A stretch of 64,000 nt of DNA from Escallonia rubra (GCA_033065855.1 JAVXUO010002186.1:124001-188000); one strand, 5' to 3'; positions 11,372-22,755 are shown, numbered from the stretch's first letter. The notes: generated by a model not told the origin, from the letters alone. Translations and numbers: made by a program.

Positions 11372-11873
11372 ATTAGGGTTCGATTCGATTAAGGCATTCA
11401 ATTTAGGGTTTAATTAGGGTTCAATTACTTCAATTTAGGGTTCAATTAGGGAGTTCTATTAGTTCAATTTACGGTTCGGTTGAATTGGGGCATTCAATTT
11501 AGGGTTCAATTAAGCGGTTCAATTAGTTCAATTTAGGGTTCGATTGGATTAGGGCATTCAATTTAGGGGTTCAATTAGTTTACTTTAGGATTCGGTCGGA
11601 TTAGGGCATTCAATTAGGGGTTCAATTAGTTTACTTCAGGGTTCGATTCGATTAAGGCATTCAATTTAGGGTTTAATTAGGGTTCAATTACTTCAATTTA
11701 AGGTTCAATTAGGGGGTTCTATTAGTTAAATTTACGGTTTGGTTGAATTGGGGCATTCAATTTAGGGTTCAATTAAGGGGTTCAATTAGTTCAATGTAGG
11801 GTTCGATTGGATTAGGGCATTCAATTTAGGGTTTAATTTAGGGTTCGATTCGATTAGGGCATTCAATTTAAGT
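11372..11873. repeat. Second block of the TTTAGGG-bearing minisatellite
   Basis: The units are the same as at 1320-2180 (caatttagggttcaattaggg and ggttcgattcgattagggcattcaa variants). The block begins exactly where the TNP2 remnant stops, inside the CACTA element. Confidence 0.85.
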
Positions 11874-11879
11874 GATGCA

Positions 11880-13629
11880 GTGACCTATTAATTAGGAGTT
11901 CATTTCGCTCACAGACAGGCTACATATTCTAGGATTTGGCAAATAGCATCAACTTACAGTCAAGTCAAGATTCAATCATGTGCGACTTGCTCTGAGAACA
12001 TTCAACATATATACCGTGTAGTAAACTTGGACAAACTCGGGATAAGAAATTACGTTGCATTCTATATAACGCAAAGTTCTGAGTATGACAATCTACCAGT
12101 AGTTATTTTCCTTTTCCGTCATTAAGATCTCTGCCAGACATATATATGAATAACCAAAAACCATAGCAGCTAAAGTTTTTTATGGCCATAAGCACTTATG
12201 TTATTCTATTTAACAATTATAGGCACTTTGCACACCGAAATAATTAGCAGAATGAGTAGAGATATCGGAACACCTCACACCACAGCCACAAACATATTGC
12301 CAAAGCAATAAGAAGAGAACCCCTTCAGAATGCAGTACCAAAACTCGGGCACAGGCCTTTGGCCTGACCTCCGAGTCTCCACAGTTCCTGCCCTTTCAAG
12401 GCTTATGATACAGATAGAAATGGGCGAGAGAGCAGGAGGCAAAAATTGTGTTGGTCGGTGTGGGTATGTATGGTAGTTGGGAAATACCTTAAAGGCGGGA
12501 GGGGGCTGGAAACTTGAAAGTGCTCGATTACTAGCCTATCAGGGGATTTACATGTTTTCCTATGAAGTAAGTGATGCATGAAAGTTTTTCCGCGTGGATT
12601 TCTGACTGAGATAGACAGAAGTAACTGCACACTATAAGAAAGTTCTAGATTAAGCAATTTTAAAATCACACTTACCAAAAAATTATGAAGGAGCAGAGAG
12701 AGCTTTTGGTTTAATTATTGATTACTTCACGCAATGTATGAGTGTAGGTATGTGTCAGGACTCAAAATCTAGGGTGGTTGGTGAGCACGTGTGTGTTTGT
12801 ATTGTGCACGTGTAGTTTTACATGCTAACAACTTCTATTGCGGCTTTGTTTAGTTGAGTTTAGCTATAATTAGGGCACATGCTAGCTTCTTGTTTATCTC
12901 TCTTTTCTTATAGATCCCCTAAGTGATAATTCCAGATTACATGATTGAATGTCATTACGCAAGGGTGATTTTGCCTTACGAAGCTCCTCTGAGAGCAGAT
13001 TCAATGTGATTTTACTATCCTAGGGAGGGCCTTGCAGCCATCTCCGAAAAGGGGCTGCTTTTCATATGTAGGCAGTGAACTGACCCTAGAAGATGAGCTC
13101 CATGATCTTGAATTGTTTCCCTCATAGCAAAACCCATTGTACGCGGGCAAGAAGCTTCATAAACATCAACTAATACTAGCAAACAATAAACTTTTGTCCA
13201 AAACCAAACCAAATTGACAGACCAAACAAACCACCTCTAGTCTACAGCTTCAACCAACTCAAATGAGCATCTCTCATCGAATCACCTCAACCCACAATCG
13301 CTCAAATTGACAGACCAAACAAACAAACAATATGTTCCCTCTTAATAAGATGAAGCAAAAAACAACCCACAATACTGATATGTTTCTTTCTTCCTTTCGA
13401 ATGACAATACAAGCACTTTTAAAAAATGAATAGATTTTTCAAGTTCTTTTAAGATTAGATGTACCATACCTCTAGTTTTTTAAGATGGGCGCGGCGGCGG
13501 TCCTTCGGTTTTGAAGATGGGCGGCAGTGGCGACGTCGGTGGCGGTGGCAGGCTATATTCCGTCGGGGGCTGGGTTGCCGAGGATGGCGACGGAGGTGGC
13601 GACAGAGGAAATATCGCCGGTGAGAGTTA

Positions 13630-13667
<38 letters not shown>

Positions 13668-13710
13668 GGGAGAAACAAAAGCAGAAGGGGATCTGATCTT
13701 TTTAAGATCT
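11880..13710. other. CACTA interior without recognisable genes
   Basis: This is AT-rich to neutral sequence between the minisatellite and the right subterminal repeats. I see no transposase motif. A (GA)n microsatellite lies at 13631-13664, and GC-rich sequence with ggcggtggc-type triplets at 13490-13620. Short frames here have no recognisable similarity. Confidence 0.5.
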
Positions 13711-14054
13711 TTACCGACGGAACACACCCGTCGGTAAAACTTCGTCGGCAAAACCCTACTTTCACCGACGGGTATTTTTACCAACGGAATTATTCCGTCG
13801 CCTATATGTTTTTGAAAATCATCGAAAATTAAAAAAACCTATAAAATATTTAACGGCGGTACTTTTCGTCGGTAAAAACCCGTCGATGAAAATACGTCGG
13901 TAAAACGTTTTAACGACGGAGGTTTCCGTCGTTAAATAGTTTTATCGATGAATTTTCATCGACGGTTTTTTCCGTCGCTGAAACGACTTTTAGCGACGGA
14001 ATTTCTTCCGTCGCTAAAAGTCCGTCGCTAATTCCCTTTTTTCTTGTAGTGCTG

Positions 14055-14662
14055 TGGCATTAAATCGAGACACATGGTATACTTAATTTAACTTGTGCCG
14101 CCTCAAAATTGGAAAAAAAAGTACTTCCAAATAAGGACATAGAATCATATTTTACCAAAAGTACAAAACATACTAAATGAAATATTGTAACTTCAAAACA
14201 TTTGTTTTCACTTAAGGAATACATTAAATCATTAAGGGTTAATTTTATTACTAACCCCTTCTTATCACAACCAGACATAAAAAAATATAATTTTGGAATC
14301 TATGAATTATGTCCTAACATATCATCAGACATGCTTATCATAACATCAGACATGCTTATCATAACATCATATTATATCTACATTTGTACAAAAAAATAGT
14401 GATCTGGCTCTCGGTTTAAGTGTAAGCACCACATATCTTATATTAAGCAATAGTAACCAATATAGAAATTAATGACAAACTTGCAAGTGCAAATAGTCCA
14501 TAACATTTGCTTGACAATTTAATCAAGCCTTCAGTCTTAATATTATATATGGGACTATACAATGTTTTGCCGTATATCATATTTTTATATTTATAAGTTA
14601 GTCATTTCTTGAAACATTGATCCGTGGCGCGGATACAAATGATCTATGCCATTTTGTTGTTT
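14055..14662. other. AT-rich spacer between CACTA and gypsy elements
   Basis: No gene is seen. A short direct repeat (catcagacatgcttatcataa, two copies, 14327-14370) is the only structure noted. Confidence 0.5.
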
Positions 14663-14667
14663 CAAAG

Positions 14668-15089
14668 TGTTAGTACTTAAATCTTGATCGGGACCACAGC
14701 TAGAAATGAACCTGCAAAACAAAGCACAGAGTGACCACTGGGGATGTTCCGGTGGAGGCGGCTCCGATGCTAAAGTCAGAGTGCTTCTATAAGGATAGAG
14801 TTCTGAATAGCTGAAATGCACTGGGCGTGCGTGTGTGTGAACTTGTCTGTCTACTTAAGAATTTTCCCATTATATAGGCCATTTCCAGACTCCTCTCTTC
14901 TTTAGGACTCTTTTCTGACTGATCCTTAACGTATTAGAGCCATGTTAGGACTCTCCGTTTAGCAATTGAGTCCTAAACGACTTCTATCACCTCTGTTGGA
15001 ATCTGTCCCGATACAGATTCCTTAGTCCACTCAAAGTCAACCATGCCACGTGTCATCAGTTGGTTGGGTGGATATATTTAGCTATATCA
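14668..15089 (-). repeat. 3' LTR of the Tat element (left copy)
   Basis: TG...CA bounded. It aligns over its full length with 24696-25118. The polypurine tract adjoins its inner end. Confidence 0.92.
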
Positions 15090-15094
15090 TAATG

Positions 15095-15107
15095 CCCCCC
15101 CCCCCCC
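15095..15107 (-). other. Polypurine tract
   Basis: A run of 13 C on the plus strand (G on the element strand), five bases inside the left LTR. It is the expected second-strand primer site for a minus-strand element. Confidence 0.7.
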
Positions 15108-15239
15108 GCCTTTGACGGTTCTTTTAAGTGAACCGTTAAAGGCGTATGATGTATAGATTGACCGAAGGCAGTTCAGCTACGAATTTTCCATGTCTGTTAT
15201 TCAGAGGAATTTTTCAGTATTCCACACTCAAAAGTATGT

Positions 15240-16120
15240 GCTAGGGAGATCTGATCAGGAGCTCTGGTCGGGAGACCTGGTCGGACATCCTGGTCGGGAG
15301 GTCTGGTCAGACTTCCTGGTCGGGAGCTCTGCTCGGGAAACCTGGTTGGGAGCTCTAGTCGGACGTCCTAGTCAGGAGCTCTGGTCGGACATCCTGGTCG
15401 GGAGGTCTGCTCGGGAAACCTGGTCGGGAGCTCTGGTCTGACATCCTGGTCTCTTGGTCGGACGTGCTGGTCGGGAAACCTGGTCGGGAGCTCTGGTCGG
15501 ACATCCTGGTCGGGAAGCCTGGTCGGAAGACCTGATCGGATGACCTGCTCGGGAGCCTTGGTCGGACGGCCTGGTCGGGAGCCCTGGTCGGGAGCCCTGG
15601 TCGGCTGACCTGCTCGGAAGATGGTTGAGAACCCTGGTCGGACGGCCTGCTTGGGAGTCATGGTCGGACAGCCTGCTCGGGACCCCTGCTCGGGAGCCCT
15701 GGTCAGACGGCTTGCTCGGGAATGACGCTTCATACTTGGTGACGAGGTAGGCTCTGTGCGGGTGCTCTGCACGGGCTGTCTGGTCGGGAATTCTGCTCGG
15801 ACAGTCTGTTCGGGATCTCTGCTCGGGCAGCCCGTCATTATGCTTGGGCACTAGGATATTTCTGCTCGGGCAGTCTTCAGGGGCTTTGCTCGGGAACTCT
15901 GCTCGGGCATTCTGTTTTGAACTCTGCTCGGGCAATCTGGTCGGGAACTCGGGCATTCTGTTCGGGAACTCTGCTCGGGCATTCTATTCGGGAACTCTGC
16001 TCGGACAGTCTGTTCAGAACTCTGCTCGGGCAGTCTGTTCGGAACTCTGCTCGGACAGACTGTTCGGGAACTCTGCTCGGGCAGTCTATTCGGGAACTCT
16101 GCTCGGGCAGTCTATTCGGG
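15240..16120. repeat. Minisatellite of ctctgctcggga/cctggtcggga units
   Basis: About 880 bp of imperfect 10-12 bp units, often paired as 24-26 bp, with a change of flavour from ggtcggga (left) to gctcgggc (right). It lies between the 3' LTR and the antisense ORF. Long frames across it on both strands (LVGRSARE-like repeats and PTRAPDQ-like repeats) result from the periodicity and are not treated as genes. Confidence 0.85.
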
Positions 16121-16286
16121 GGTAGACCAATTATTGTCTTGCCACGTGTTAGGTGTAACGGTCCTTTAGCCACCAAAACTAAGGCGGTTACATTTTGAAT
16201 TTTAAAATTTAATGCTTCGGGAATCGCGCAAGACACGTGTCTTAAATGTTGCCGCCTTTGTAGGGGAAGTTATTTCACCTCCCTTC

Positions 16287-16293
16287 TATATAT
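16287..16293 (+). promoter_or_regulatory. Possible TATA box of the antisense ORF
   Basis: TATATAT lies 150 bp before the ATG at 16441 on the plus strand, opposite to gag-pol. A G-box like core CACGTG occurs at 16142-16147 and another cacgtg at 16233-16238. The position suits a promoter for the antisense gene, but this is inference from sequence only. Confidence 0.45.
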
Positions 16294-16440
16294 TTGGGCT
16301 CTTCTCTTCATTTGCCCCCTGCTACTCACTCTCACTCTGTTCGGCTTAACTTTAACAAGTAAGTTTCTCTTCTTTTCTTCTGGTTCGGCACATATCTATT
16401 TCCTTTTAATAGCTCTCAATATCGTAGCTTCTGTTAGAAC

Positions 16441-18451
16441 ATGTCTTCAACAACTTCGAGTAGTTCTTCGTCACCTTTGAGTAGTTCCACATAAAATGAT
16501 TTAGAAAGTGATTCAGAAAGTAGATCCTCACAAGTAGGTACTTCAACTCATAGAAGTCAAGTAGGAACTTCTACTCCCTAAACCAGCACTTCGTTTCCCC
16601 GTAGAGATGCTCTTGGGGAAATCAAGGATGAAGCTGAGGATAAATTTGATGAAGACACTTGGTTCACCGCAGATGAGAAGAGGAACAAGATGACAAAAGA
16701 AAGCATAGTCGAGCTTTTGGAAAAATGTCCTTTGCCTCCTCCCTTCTCTGCTCGGGTTCCTGCACTCCAAGAGCCTGCCAACTATGGTGCGGACTTGGAA
16801 ACAAGTGTCTACGAAGGCCAGATTAGATCTGGCTATAGAATTCCAATGCACCTCTTTGCTGTCGCCTTTTTCAACCACTATAAAATGGCGCCAGGTCAAC
16901 TTGTGCCCAATGAGTGGAGAAAGCTAGTTGGCTTGATATACCTTGTGCAGACCTCAGGGTATCCAGTGACGGTCCATGACTTCATGAGGTTATACCTTGA
17001 AGTATGCTTTATAAAGAATGTGGCCAAAAGTGTTGGCTGGTATTATATTCACAACCGGATCAGAGTGATAAAGGGGGGTCCCAAATCCAACAAAGGTTGG
17101 CACTTCCGATACTTCTTCATTCAGCGGCCAAGTGGCAAATGGGAGTTCCCAAGAACGTGGAACGGTTTCTATAAAGATTATGAAAAGAAAGGCTTCTTGG
17201 CTCCCAATGATATGACAAAAGACTGCTTGATCACATAAAGAGGAGGAGTGTTCTCAATATTGATGAGCCCCTTACAGATCAAGAGATGCGGCATGCGGGG
17301 CTCATTCCTCCTGCCCCCGCTATGCCTGTTCCTCCAACTCCTGTTGTAGAACCTCAAATTGTTTCGAGGCCTAAGACTCAAGAACCGGCGATAGGAACGT
17401 CGTCTTCTAGGACTCCAAGTCTAGGTAGAGTCTAAAGCCATGTTTATATATTTCTATGCTTTCTTATTGCGAACAAGTTACCTAACTCGGTTCTTCTTAC
17501 AGAAATGGCTGGCAAAGGAGAAGGTGCAAAAGGTGACTTTTTAGGTCTGCTACAAAAGGTGACTTTTTAGGTATGCTGCAAAAGGCTTCCAAAGGGAAAC
17601 GGAAGGAAGGTACATGGGAAGGTTCTTCCCCTCTGATAAAAAGGGCCCGCGCTCCGACCCCTTCAGTGCCCCTGCTTGTGGTTGAGGATCTTCCCATCGA
17701 CAAGGATCCAATTTTTCGTCCCAGATGGACCATTAAGAGAGGCGACTCGGGAATGCCTCACTCGCATGTCTCTGCTTAGCACTTAGCTCACAGGGTGTTG
17801 CCAAGTGATAAACTCATCTTGGAAAACCAGCCTCATGAGGCTTTTGCTATGGCGCACGTCCAGGCTGCTTATAACGTAATTTGAATTACTTCATTCTCTT
17901 TGGGCTTTCAATTAAACTCTTCCTGTTCTTCTACCATATAATTGTCTTCATCTCTCTTCTCTTTTCAGGCATACTGCTACAGCACTCAAATGCAGGACAG
18001 GTTCGCGATGGCGATGGACGTGGTCCGTTACGCTGAGACTGACAAGAGAGCAGCCGAAGGCAAGGCTGACAAACTTGATAAGGAGGTCAAAAACTTAAAG
18101 ACGGAGAATGCTAATCTGCTTACCAAGCTCGGTCGCCTAGAAAAAAGATGTGAGAAGCTAAGGCATGAAAAAGCCGAGATCGGGAACAAGGCCATTCAGG
18201 CATTTCTTGACGGTACCGCTGGGGAAGAGTGGCTGCGGAAGAGGACAGAAGACGGACTTTCTATCTTCCAGGAGGGATTTCAGAAAGCCAAGGAACTGAC
18301 GATGGCCAAGTATCCTAGCCTTTTCTTGGATGATATCGTGGTGCCTACCTTTGAGTCACCATTAGGGGAAACGGTCGCGCCCACCGAAGCTGGAGATGCT
18401 ATTTCTCCCGGGGAGAAAAATGTCCAATCTGGGAATGCTCCCGCATCTTAG
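16441..18451 (+). pseudogene. Antisense extra gene of Tat element (putative gypsy-type transposon domain + coiled coil)
   Basis: This spliced plus-strand gene runs against gag-pol. From the ATG at 16441 the frame starts with a Ser/Thr-rich tail and reaches a domain (about 16690-17200) with features YEGQIRSGYRIP, AVAFFNHY, LVPNEWRKLVGL and KGWHFRYFFIQ. This matches the Pfam family called putative gypsy type transposon (Transposase_28). A first intron fits 17425-17502 and a second fits 17876-17968 (gtaatt...ttttcag). The last exon (17969-18451) encodes a coiled coil rich in K/E followed by an acidic tail. Damage: stops at 16492 and 16579, a frameshift near 17220-17240, and a 26-bp direct duplication (17528-17579) that breaks exon 2. 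Such ORFs are known in Tat elements, but their function is unknown. Confidence 0.8.
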
Positions 18452-19116
18452 GACAGTTTATCTTTATTCCCCTGCTTTGTAATTTCTACTTGATGTGCCC
18501 CCAGTACTTTTATTGCCCCAGAGGCTTGCAACTTGACATGTTTTTGTTTACCCTTTGATGGGTTTTATTCTAGCAATCATGTGTTGAATCTTTTCATACC
18601 TTGCATTGTTTTTACTTTGACGCGCGCCTTTATCGTTAGCTAAGGGCTGGCAAAGAAGCATCGCACTCATGCTTGGCCAGGTTTCGAATTAACAAAACAG
18701 GGTAGGGCGACGAACTCCTACTAGGTTTTGCCATTTCTCGGGCTAGAACTAAAGCTAGACCGTGTTAGGTAAGACTTGTGTCCTACCCTATCACATTGGG
18801 TGATATTTTGCTTGAGCCACCTTCATGGTTTAATTCGTCCGATCAATCTGCTTGGGCATTCTGCACGGGTATTGAATGTATTTTGTTCTTGGGAACATGA
18901 ATATCGTTATCTGAGCTAACCAACACCGTTGTGCGAATGTAAGCAATAATTCTTTCAAGCAATGATAAAGATGTTAAACTTGGATAGTCGAAACGATATA
19001 TTTCAAACTGAAGAAGATTCTTATTACAATGGAAATAATTCATCTCTATTATCCAACTGAGTTCTATCTCACTTTCCCCCAAAAGAAAAGAAATGTCTTG
19101 TAACAGATACAAGACT
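18452..19116. other. Spacer between convergent aORF and pol
   Basis: No coding similarity is seen. It would hold the 3' ends of both the antisense gene and pol transcripts. Confidence 0.55.
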
Positions 19117-20345
19117 TTACTGGTAGTATTGCCGCAAGTTGCCAGCATTCCACGTTCGCGAGATTACTTCTTCTGAAAGTGTTTCCAGTGAATAAACACC
19201 TGGTCTAAGCACCTTCGATACCTTGTAAGGTCCTTCCCAGTTAGGCGACAACTTCCCGACAGCAACCTTCGGATCCGAAACTTCTAATTTTCTGAGGACT
19301 AGGTCGCCAACTCTAAATATCCTCATTCGAACCCTTCAATTATAGTATCGGGCGACTCGTTGTTTTGTTGAAACATTCAATCTAAGGCTTGGGCGCGCAC
19401 ATCATCTAATAGATCCAAATTTCCTTTAAGATTCTCCTCGTTTTCTACCTCCAAAAACTGCAATGCTCGAACCGTGGGGAGGCCCACTTCTACGGACAAC
19501 AGCGCCTCTATCCCGAAACACAACAGAAATGGCGTCTCGCCCGTCACATAATGGGGTGTTGTGCGGTATGCCCAAAGTACCTTAGGGAGCTCATCAACCC
19601 ATGCCCCCTTAGCATCATCTAGCTTTCTTTTCAACCCTTGAAGAATTGAGCGATTCATGTTCTCTGTTTGTCCATTGGATTGGGGATGGGCAACCGACAT
19701 AAAACATAGATCAATAGAGAGACCTTCACAAAAGCTTCGAAAGTTAGAATTATCGAATTGCTTCCCATTATCGGTGATCAAAATCTTTGGAACCCCAAAG
19801 CGGCAGACAACGTTCTTTCAGAAGAATTCTTCGCATTTTGATGCCGTTATGGTGGCCAATGGTTCGGCCTCCGTCCATTTTGTGAAGTAGTCGATGGCGA
19901 CTATCACAAATCACCTTTGCCCGGTAGCCATCGGAAAGGGGCCCAAAATATCCATTCCCCACATTACAAACAGAATTGGGGAAGTTAAGATACTAAGGGG
20001 CGCCGCCGGTGTATGCGTGAGTGGGGCAAATTTTTGACATCGGTCACACCTTTTCGTGAACTTAATCGCATCCTTCTGCATTCCTGGCTAGTAATAGCCT
20101 TGCCTCAAGATTTTGTGCGCCAGATTTCTTCCACCCAAGTGTTGTCCGCAAATACCTTCATGAACCTCCTGTAACGTATAGTCTGCCTCTTTAGGGCTCA
20201 GGCACTTTAGGTACGGTAGGCTAAAAGACTTCTTGTATAGCACCCCATCTACAAGAGCAAACCGAGCAGCTTTTGCGCGTAAATTACGTGCTTTTTCTTC
20301 GCTCTAAAGGTAACGCTCCCGAGACGAGGTACTGAATAATTGGGT
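19117..20345 (-). pseudogene. Integrase of Tat element, with several stops
   Basis: Minus-strand pieces form a complete but broken integrase. Near 20060-20190 lies the HHCC zinc-binding region (CGQHLGGRNLAHKIL ... CDRCQKFAP). The DDE core follows with MDILGPFP and then ITDNGKQFDN (near 19760-19781), and the open piece 19781-19377 carries HPQSNGQTENMNR and WVDELPKVLWAYRTTPH. The C-terminal piece 19326-19117 has the GPY/F module (LSPNWEGPYKV) near its middle. No chromodomain is seen, as expected for Tat elements. At least four stops interrupt it (near 20093, 19909, 19816 and 19376), so no integrase would be made. Confidence 0.85.
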
Positions 20346-20349
20346 CCAT

Positions 20350-22728
20350 CTAGCAAGGTTCATATTCTACTACATCCACTTCCTTTGAGAGCTGGATACT
20401 TCTTTCTTGGAGGAACTCAATGTATATTGCACGGGAGAACTCCGAAATGTCCTCGGAAGTCAGTCTTGACAGTGAGTCTGCTTGGGCATTTTGGTCTCGC
20501 GGTATATGGCGGATGGCGAAATTCTTGAACTTAGCGGCTTCCGTCTTCACAGCCTGGAGATATTGGGCCATTCTATCATCTTTCGCTCCATACTCTCCCA
20601 AGATATGATTCACAACTAACGAAGAATCGATGTGGACAGAAAGAGAGTCGACATTCAGAGAGTGTGCCAATCTTATTCCTGCTAGTAGCGCTTCGTACTC
20701 AGCTTCATTGTTTGATGCCTGAAAATTGAAGCGGAGGGCATACTCAATCACGAACTTCTCAGGGCTGATAAGTATAAGCCCGGCTCCACTACTCCCTACC
20801 TTGGAGGAGCCGTCGACATAAAAGAGCCAAGGATCCGAAACTTCTGAAAGAATCAACTGCGGGGGATTTTTCGGTATTGTGCACTCAACAACAAAATCTG
20901 ATAAGGCTTGAGCCTTAATTGCTGTACGGGGTTGGTACTTGATATCAAATTCACCCAGTTCCACCAACCAGTTTACCAATCTCCCCGACGCATCAGGATT
21001 TTGGAGAACTTTCCCCAATGGCTGATCAGTCAACACAACGATGGTGTGCGACTGGAAATATGGTCTCAGTTTTCTCGCCGATGTGACAAGGGCAAGGACC
21101 ACCTTGTCTATTCGAGGGTACCTCGTCTCCACGTCTTGTAGGACCTTGCTCATGTAATAAACAAGTCTTTGCTTGCCTTCCTCTTCTCGGATTAAAACCG
21201 TGCTTACCGCTACTTCACTAATCGATAGGTATAAGAACAAGTCTTCACCAGTAACTGGTTTTGTAAGAAGCGGCGGGGACAATAAATAATGCTTCAATTC
21301 TTCGAACGATTTTTGGCATTCTTCTGTCCACTCGAAATCTTTCGCCTTCCTGATAGCCTTAAAAAAGGGAAGGCATTTTTTCGCTGATTTGGACATGAAC
21401 CTTCCTAAAGAAGCCACTCTTCCTGTAAGCTCCTGAACCTGCTTGATTGTCTTAGACGACTTCATGGCATGAATAACGCCTATCTTCTCTGGGTTGGCTT
21501 CGATACCCCGCTGAGAGACCATGAATCCTAAGAATTTCCCTGATGCTACGCCAAACGCACAGTTGAGTGGGTTTAGCTTCATGTTGTAAGCTCTCAGGAT
21601 TTCAAAGGTTTCCTTGAGGTCTTTCACATGAGCCTCAGCTTCTACACTCTTTACCAGCATGTCGTCCACGTATACCTCCATATTTTTCGCAATTGAATCG
21701 CGGAAGATCATGTTAACGAGGCGCTGATAAGTTGCCCCTGCGTTCTTGAGTCCGAAAGGCATGACTTTGTAGCAATATAATCCCCGTTCTGTAATAAAGG
21801 AGGTCTTGGGAATATCGTCTATGCACATCTTAATCTGGTTGTAACTAGAATACGCATCCATGAAACTTAACAACTCATGGCCCGAAGTGGCATCAATCAA
21901 GATATCAATTCGTGGTAGCGGGTAACTGTCCTTTGGGCAGGCCTTGTTAAAGTCAGTGAAGTCGATGCATATGCGCCAACGGTCGCTCGACTTGGGTACC
22001 ATCACAACGTTGGCGATCCAATCGGGGTATGATATCTCCTCAATGAATTCGGCTGCCAACAACTTGTCAACTTCTTCCTCGATTTTTACTTGTCTTTCTG
22101 GAGCGAACGTCCTTTTCTTTTGTTTGACCGGCTTCTTGAGCGGGTCCACATTCAACTTATGGGTGATCACTTCCGGATCAATCCCGGGCATATCGGATGC
22201 TGTCCAAGCGAAGATGTCTGAGTAGCTTCGCAATAAGTCTACAAGCTTGAGCTTAAGGTCATCTGACAAACCTGTTCCCACCCTTACTTTCTTTTCTTCA
22301 TTTCCTAGATATAACTTGATATCAATGAGGTCTTCAGCGGGTTTGCCTCTCTCGACTTTGGTCTCATCCCTCAAATCTTCAATCATGAGGGTTTCATTGG
22401 CTCTGTTTCGACATGACGCCATGTAGCACTGCCGAGCCACCACCTGGTCTCCCTTGACTTCCCCAACTCCATTCTCCGTAGGAAATTTCATTTTCATGTG
22501 GTATGTTGATACCACCGCCCTTAATTGGTTTAACGTTGTTCGGCCCAAAATTGCATTATAGGCCGAAGGAATGCGTACCACCATGAAATCTAGCATCAGC
22601 TTAGCTTGGGTCGGAGAGGCACCCACAGTTACTGGTAATGCAATAATTCCCTCGCAAACAACAGGGTGGTTAGAGAAACCGTATAGAAGCGTATCTATCT
22701 TCCGTAAGCGGTAGGATGGGATGTTCAT
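20350..22728 (-). CDS. Ty3/gypsy polyprotein fragment: RT, RNase H and second RNase H
   Basis: This is an uninterrupted frame of 792 codons. After about 150 residues completing the protease and linker (with the AYNAILGRTTLNQL block), the reverse transcriptase begins near residue 200. It shows WRICIDFTDFNKACPKD, SYNQIKM, the PFGLKNAGATYQ motif and the active site YVDDML near residues 353-358. The first RNase H covers about 480-600, with its catalytic positions partly changed (ALVTSARKLRPYF, VVLTDQPL). A second RNase H at about 630-760 has FYVDGSS, NNEAEYEALLAGI and DSSLVVNHI, features of the extra archaeal-type domain of Tat elements. Stops lie on both sides: the protease end is broken before residue 1, and the frame stops before the integrase. 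It is the best preserved gene in the element. Confidence 0.93.
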   Translation of the reverse strand: MNIPSYRLRKIDTLLYGFSNHPVVCEGIIALPVTVGASPTQAKLMLDFMVVRIPSAYNAILGRTTLNQLRAVVSTYHMKMKFPTENGVGEVKGDQVVARQCYMASCRNRANETLMIEDLRDETKVERGKPAEDLIDIKLYLGNEEKKVRVGTGLSDDLKLKLVDLLRSYSDIFAWTASDMPGIDPEVITHKLNVDPLKKPVKQKKRTFAPERQVKIEEEVDKLLAAEFIEEISYPDWIANVVMVPKSSDRWRICIDFTDFNKACPKDSYPLPRIDILIDATSGHELLSFMDAYSSYNQIKMCIDDIPKTSFITERGLYCYKVMPFGLKNAGATYQRLVNMIFRDSIAKNMEVYVDDMLVKSVEAEAHVKDLKETFEILRAYNMKLNPLNCAFGVASGKFLGFMVSQRGIEANPEKIGVIHAMKSSKTIKQVQELTGRVASLGRFMSKSAKKCLPFFKAIRKAKDFEWTEECQKSFEELKHYLLSPPLLTKPVTGEDLFLYLSISEVAVSTVLIREEEGKQRLVYYMSKVLQDVETRYPRIDKVVLALVTSARKLRPYFQSHTIVVLTDQPLGKVLQNPDASGRLVNWLVELGEFDIKYQPRTAIKAQALSDFVVECTIPKNPPQLILSEVSDPWLFYVDGSSKVGSSGAGLILISPEKFVIEYALRFNFQASNNEAEYEALLAGIRLAHSLNVDSLSVHIDSSLVVNHILGEYGAKDDRMAQYLQAVKTEAAKFKNFAIRHIPRDQNAQADSLSRLTSEDISEFSRAIYIEFLQERSIQLSKEVDVVEYEPC

Positions 22729-22755
22729 TTTTTGAAACGCCTCATAAAAAAGTAA

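Larger units (their letters stand above)
7699..14051 (-). mobile_element. CACTA (En/Spm) element, 6353 bp, TSD ctg
   Basis: The ends are CACTACAAGAAAAAAAGG at 7699 and its inverse ...TTTTTTCTTGTAGTG ending at 14051. The 3-bp duplication ctg flanks both (7696-7698 and 14052-14054). Subterminal repeats of the core gcgacgga/tccgtcgc occupy about 7720-8060 and 13720-14035, as expected for CACTA transposase binding regions. Coding remnants are on the minus strand: an ORF1/tnpA-type gene (8298-9945) and the C-terminal end of a TNP2 transposase (10119-11370). The catalytic part of TNP2 is missing and a minisatellite begins where it should be, so the element is non-autonomous. Confidence 0.92.

Noticed and set aside
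13455..13832. Small frames with LSLSLSLS or RERERERE runs
   Set aside because: They are caused by a (GA)n microsatellite inside the CACTA element.
15190..16236. Repeat-rich frames (LVGRSARE and PTRAPDQ types)
   Set aside because: They are overlapping translations of a 10-12 bp minisatellite in the Tat element.
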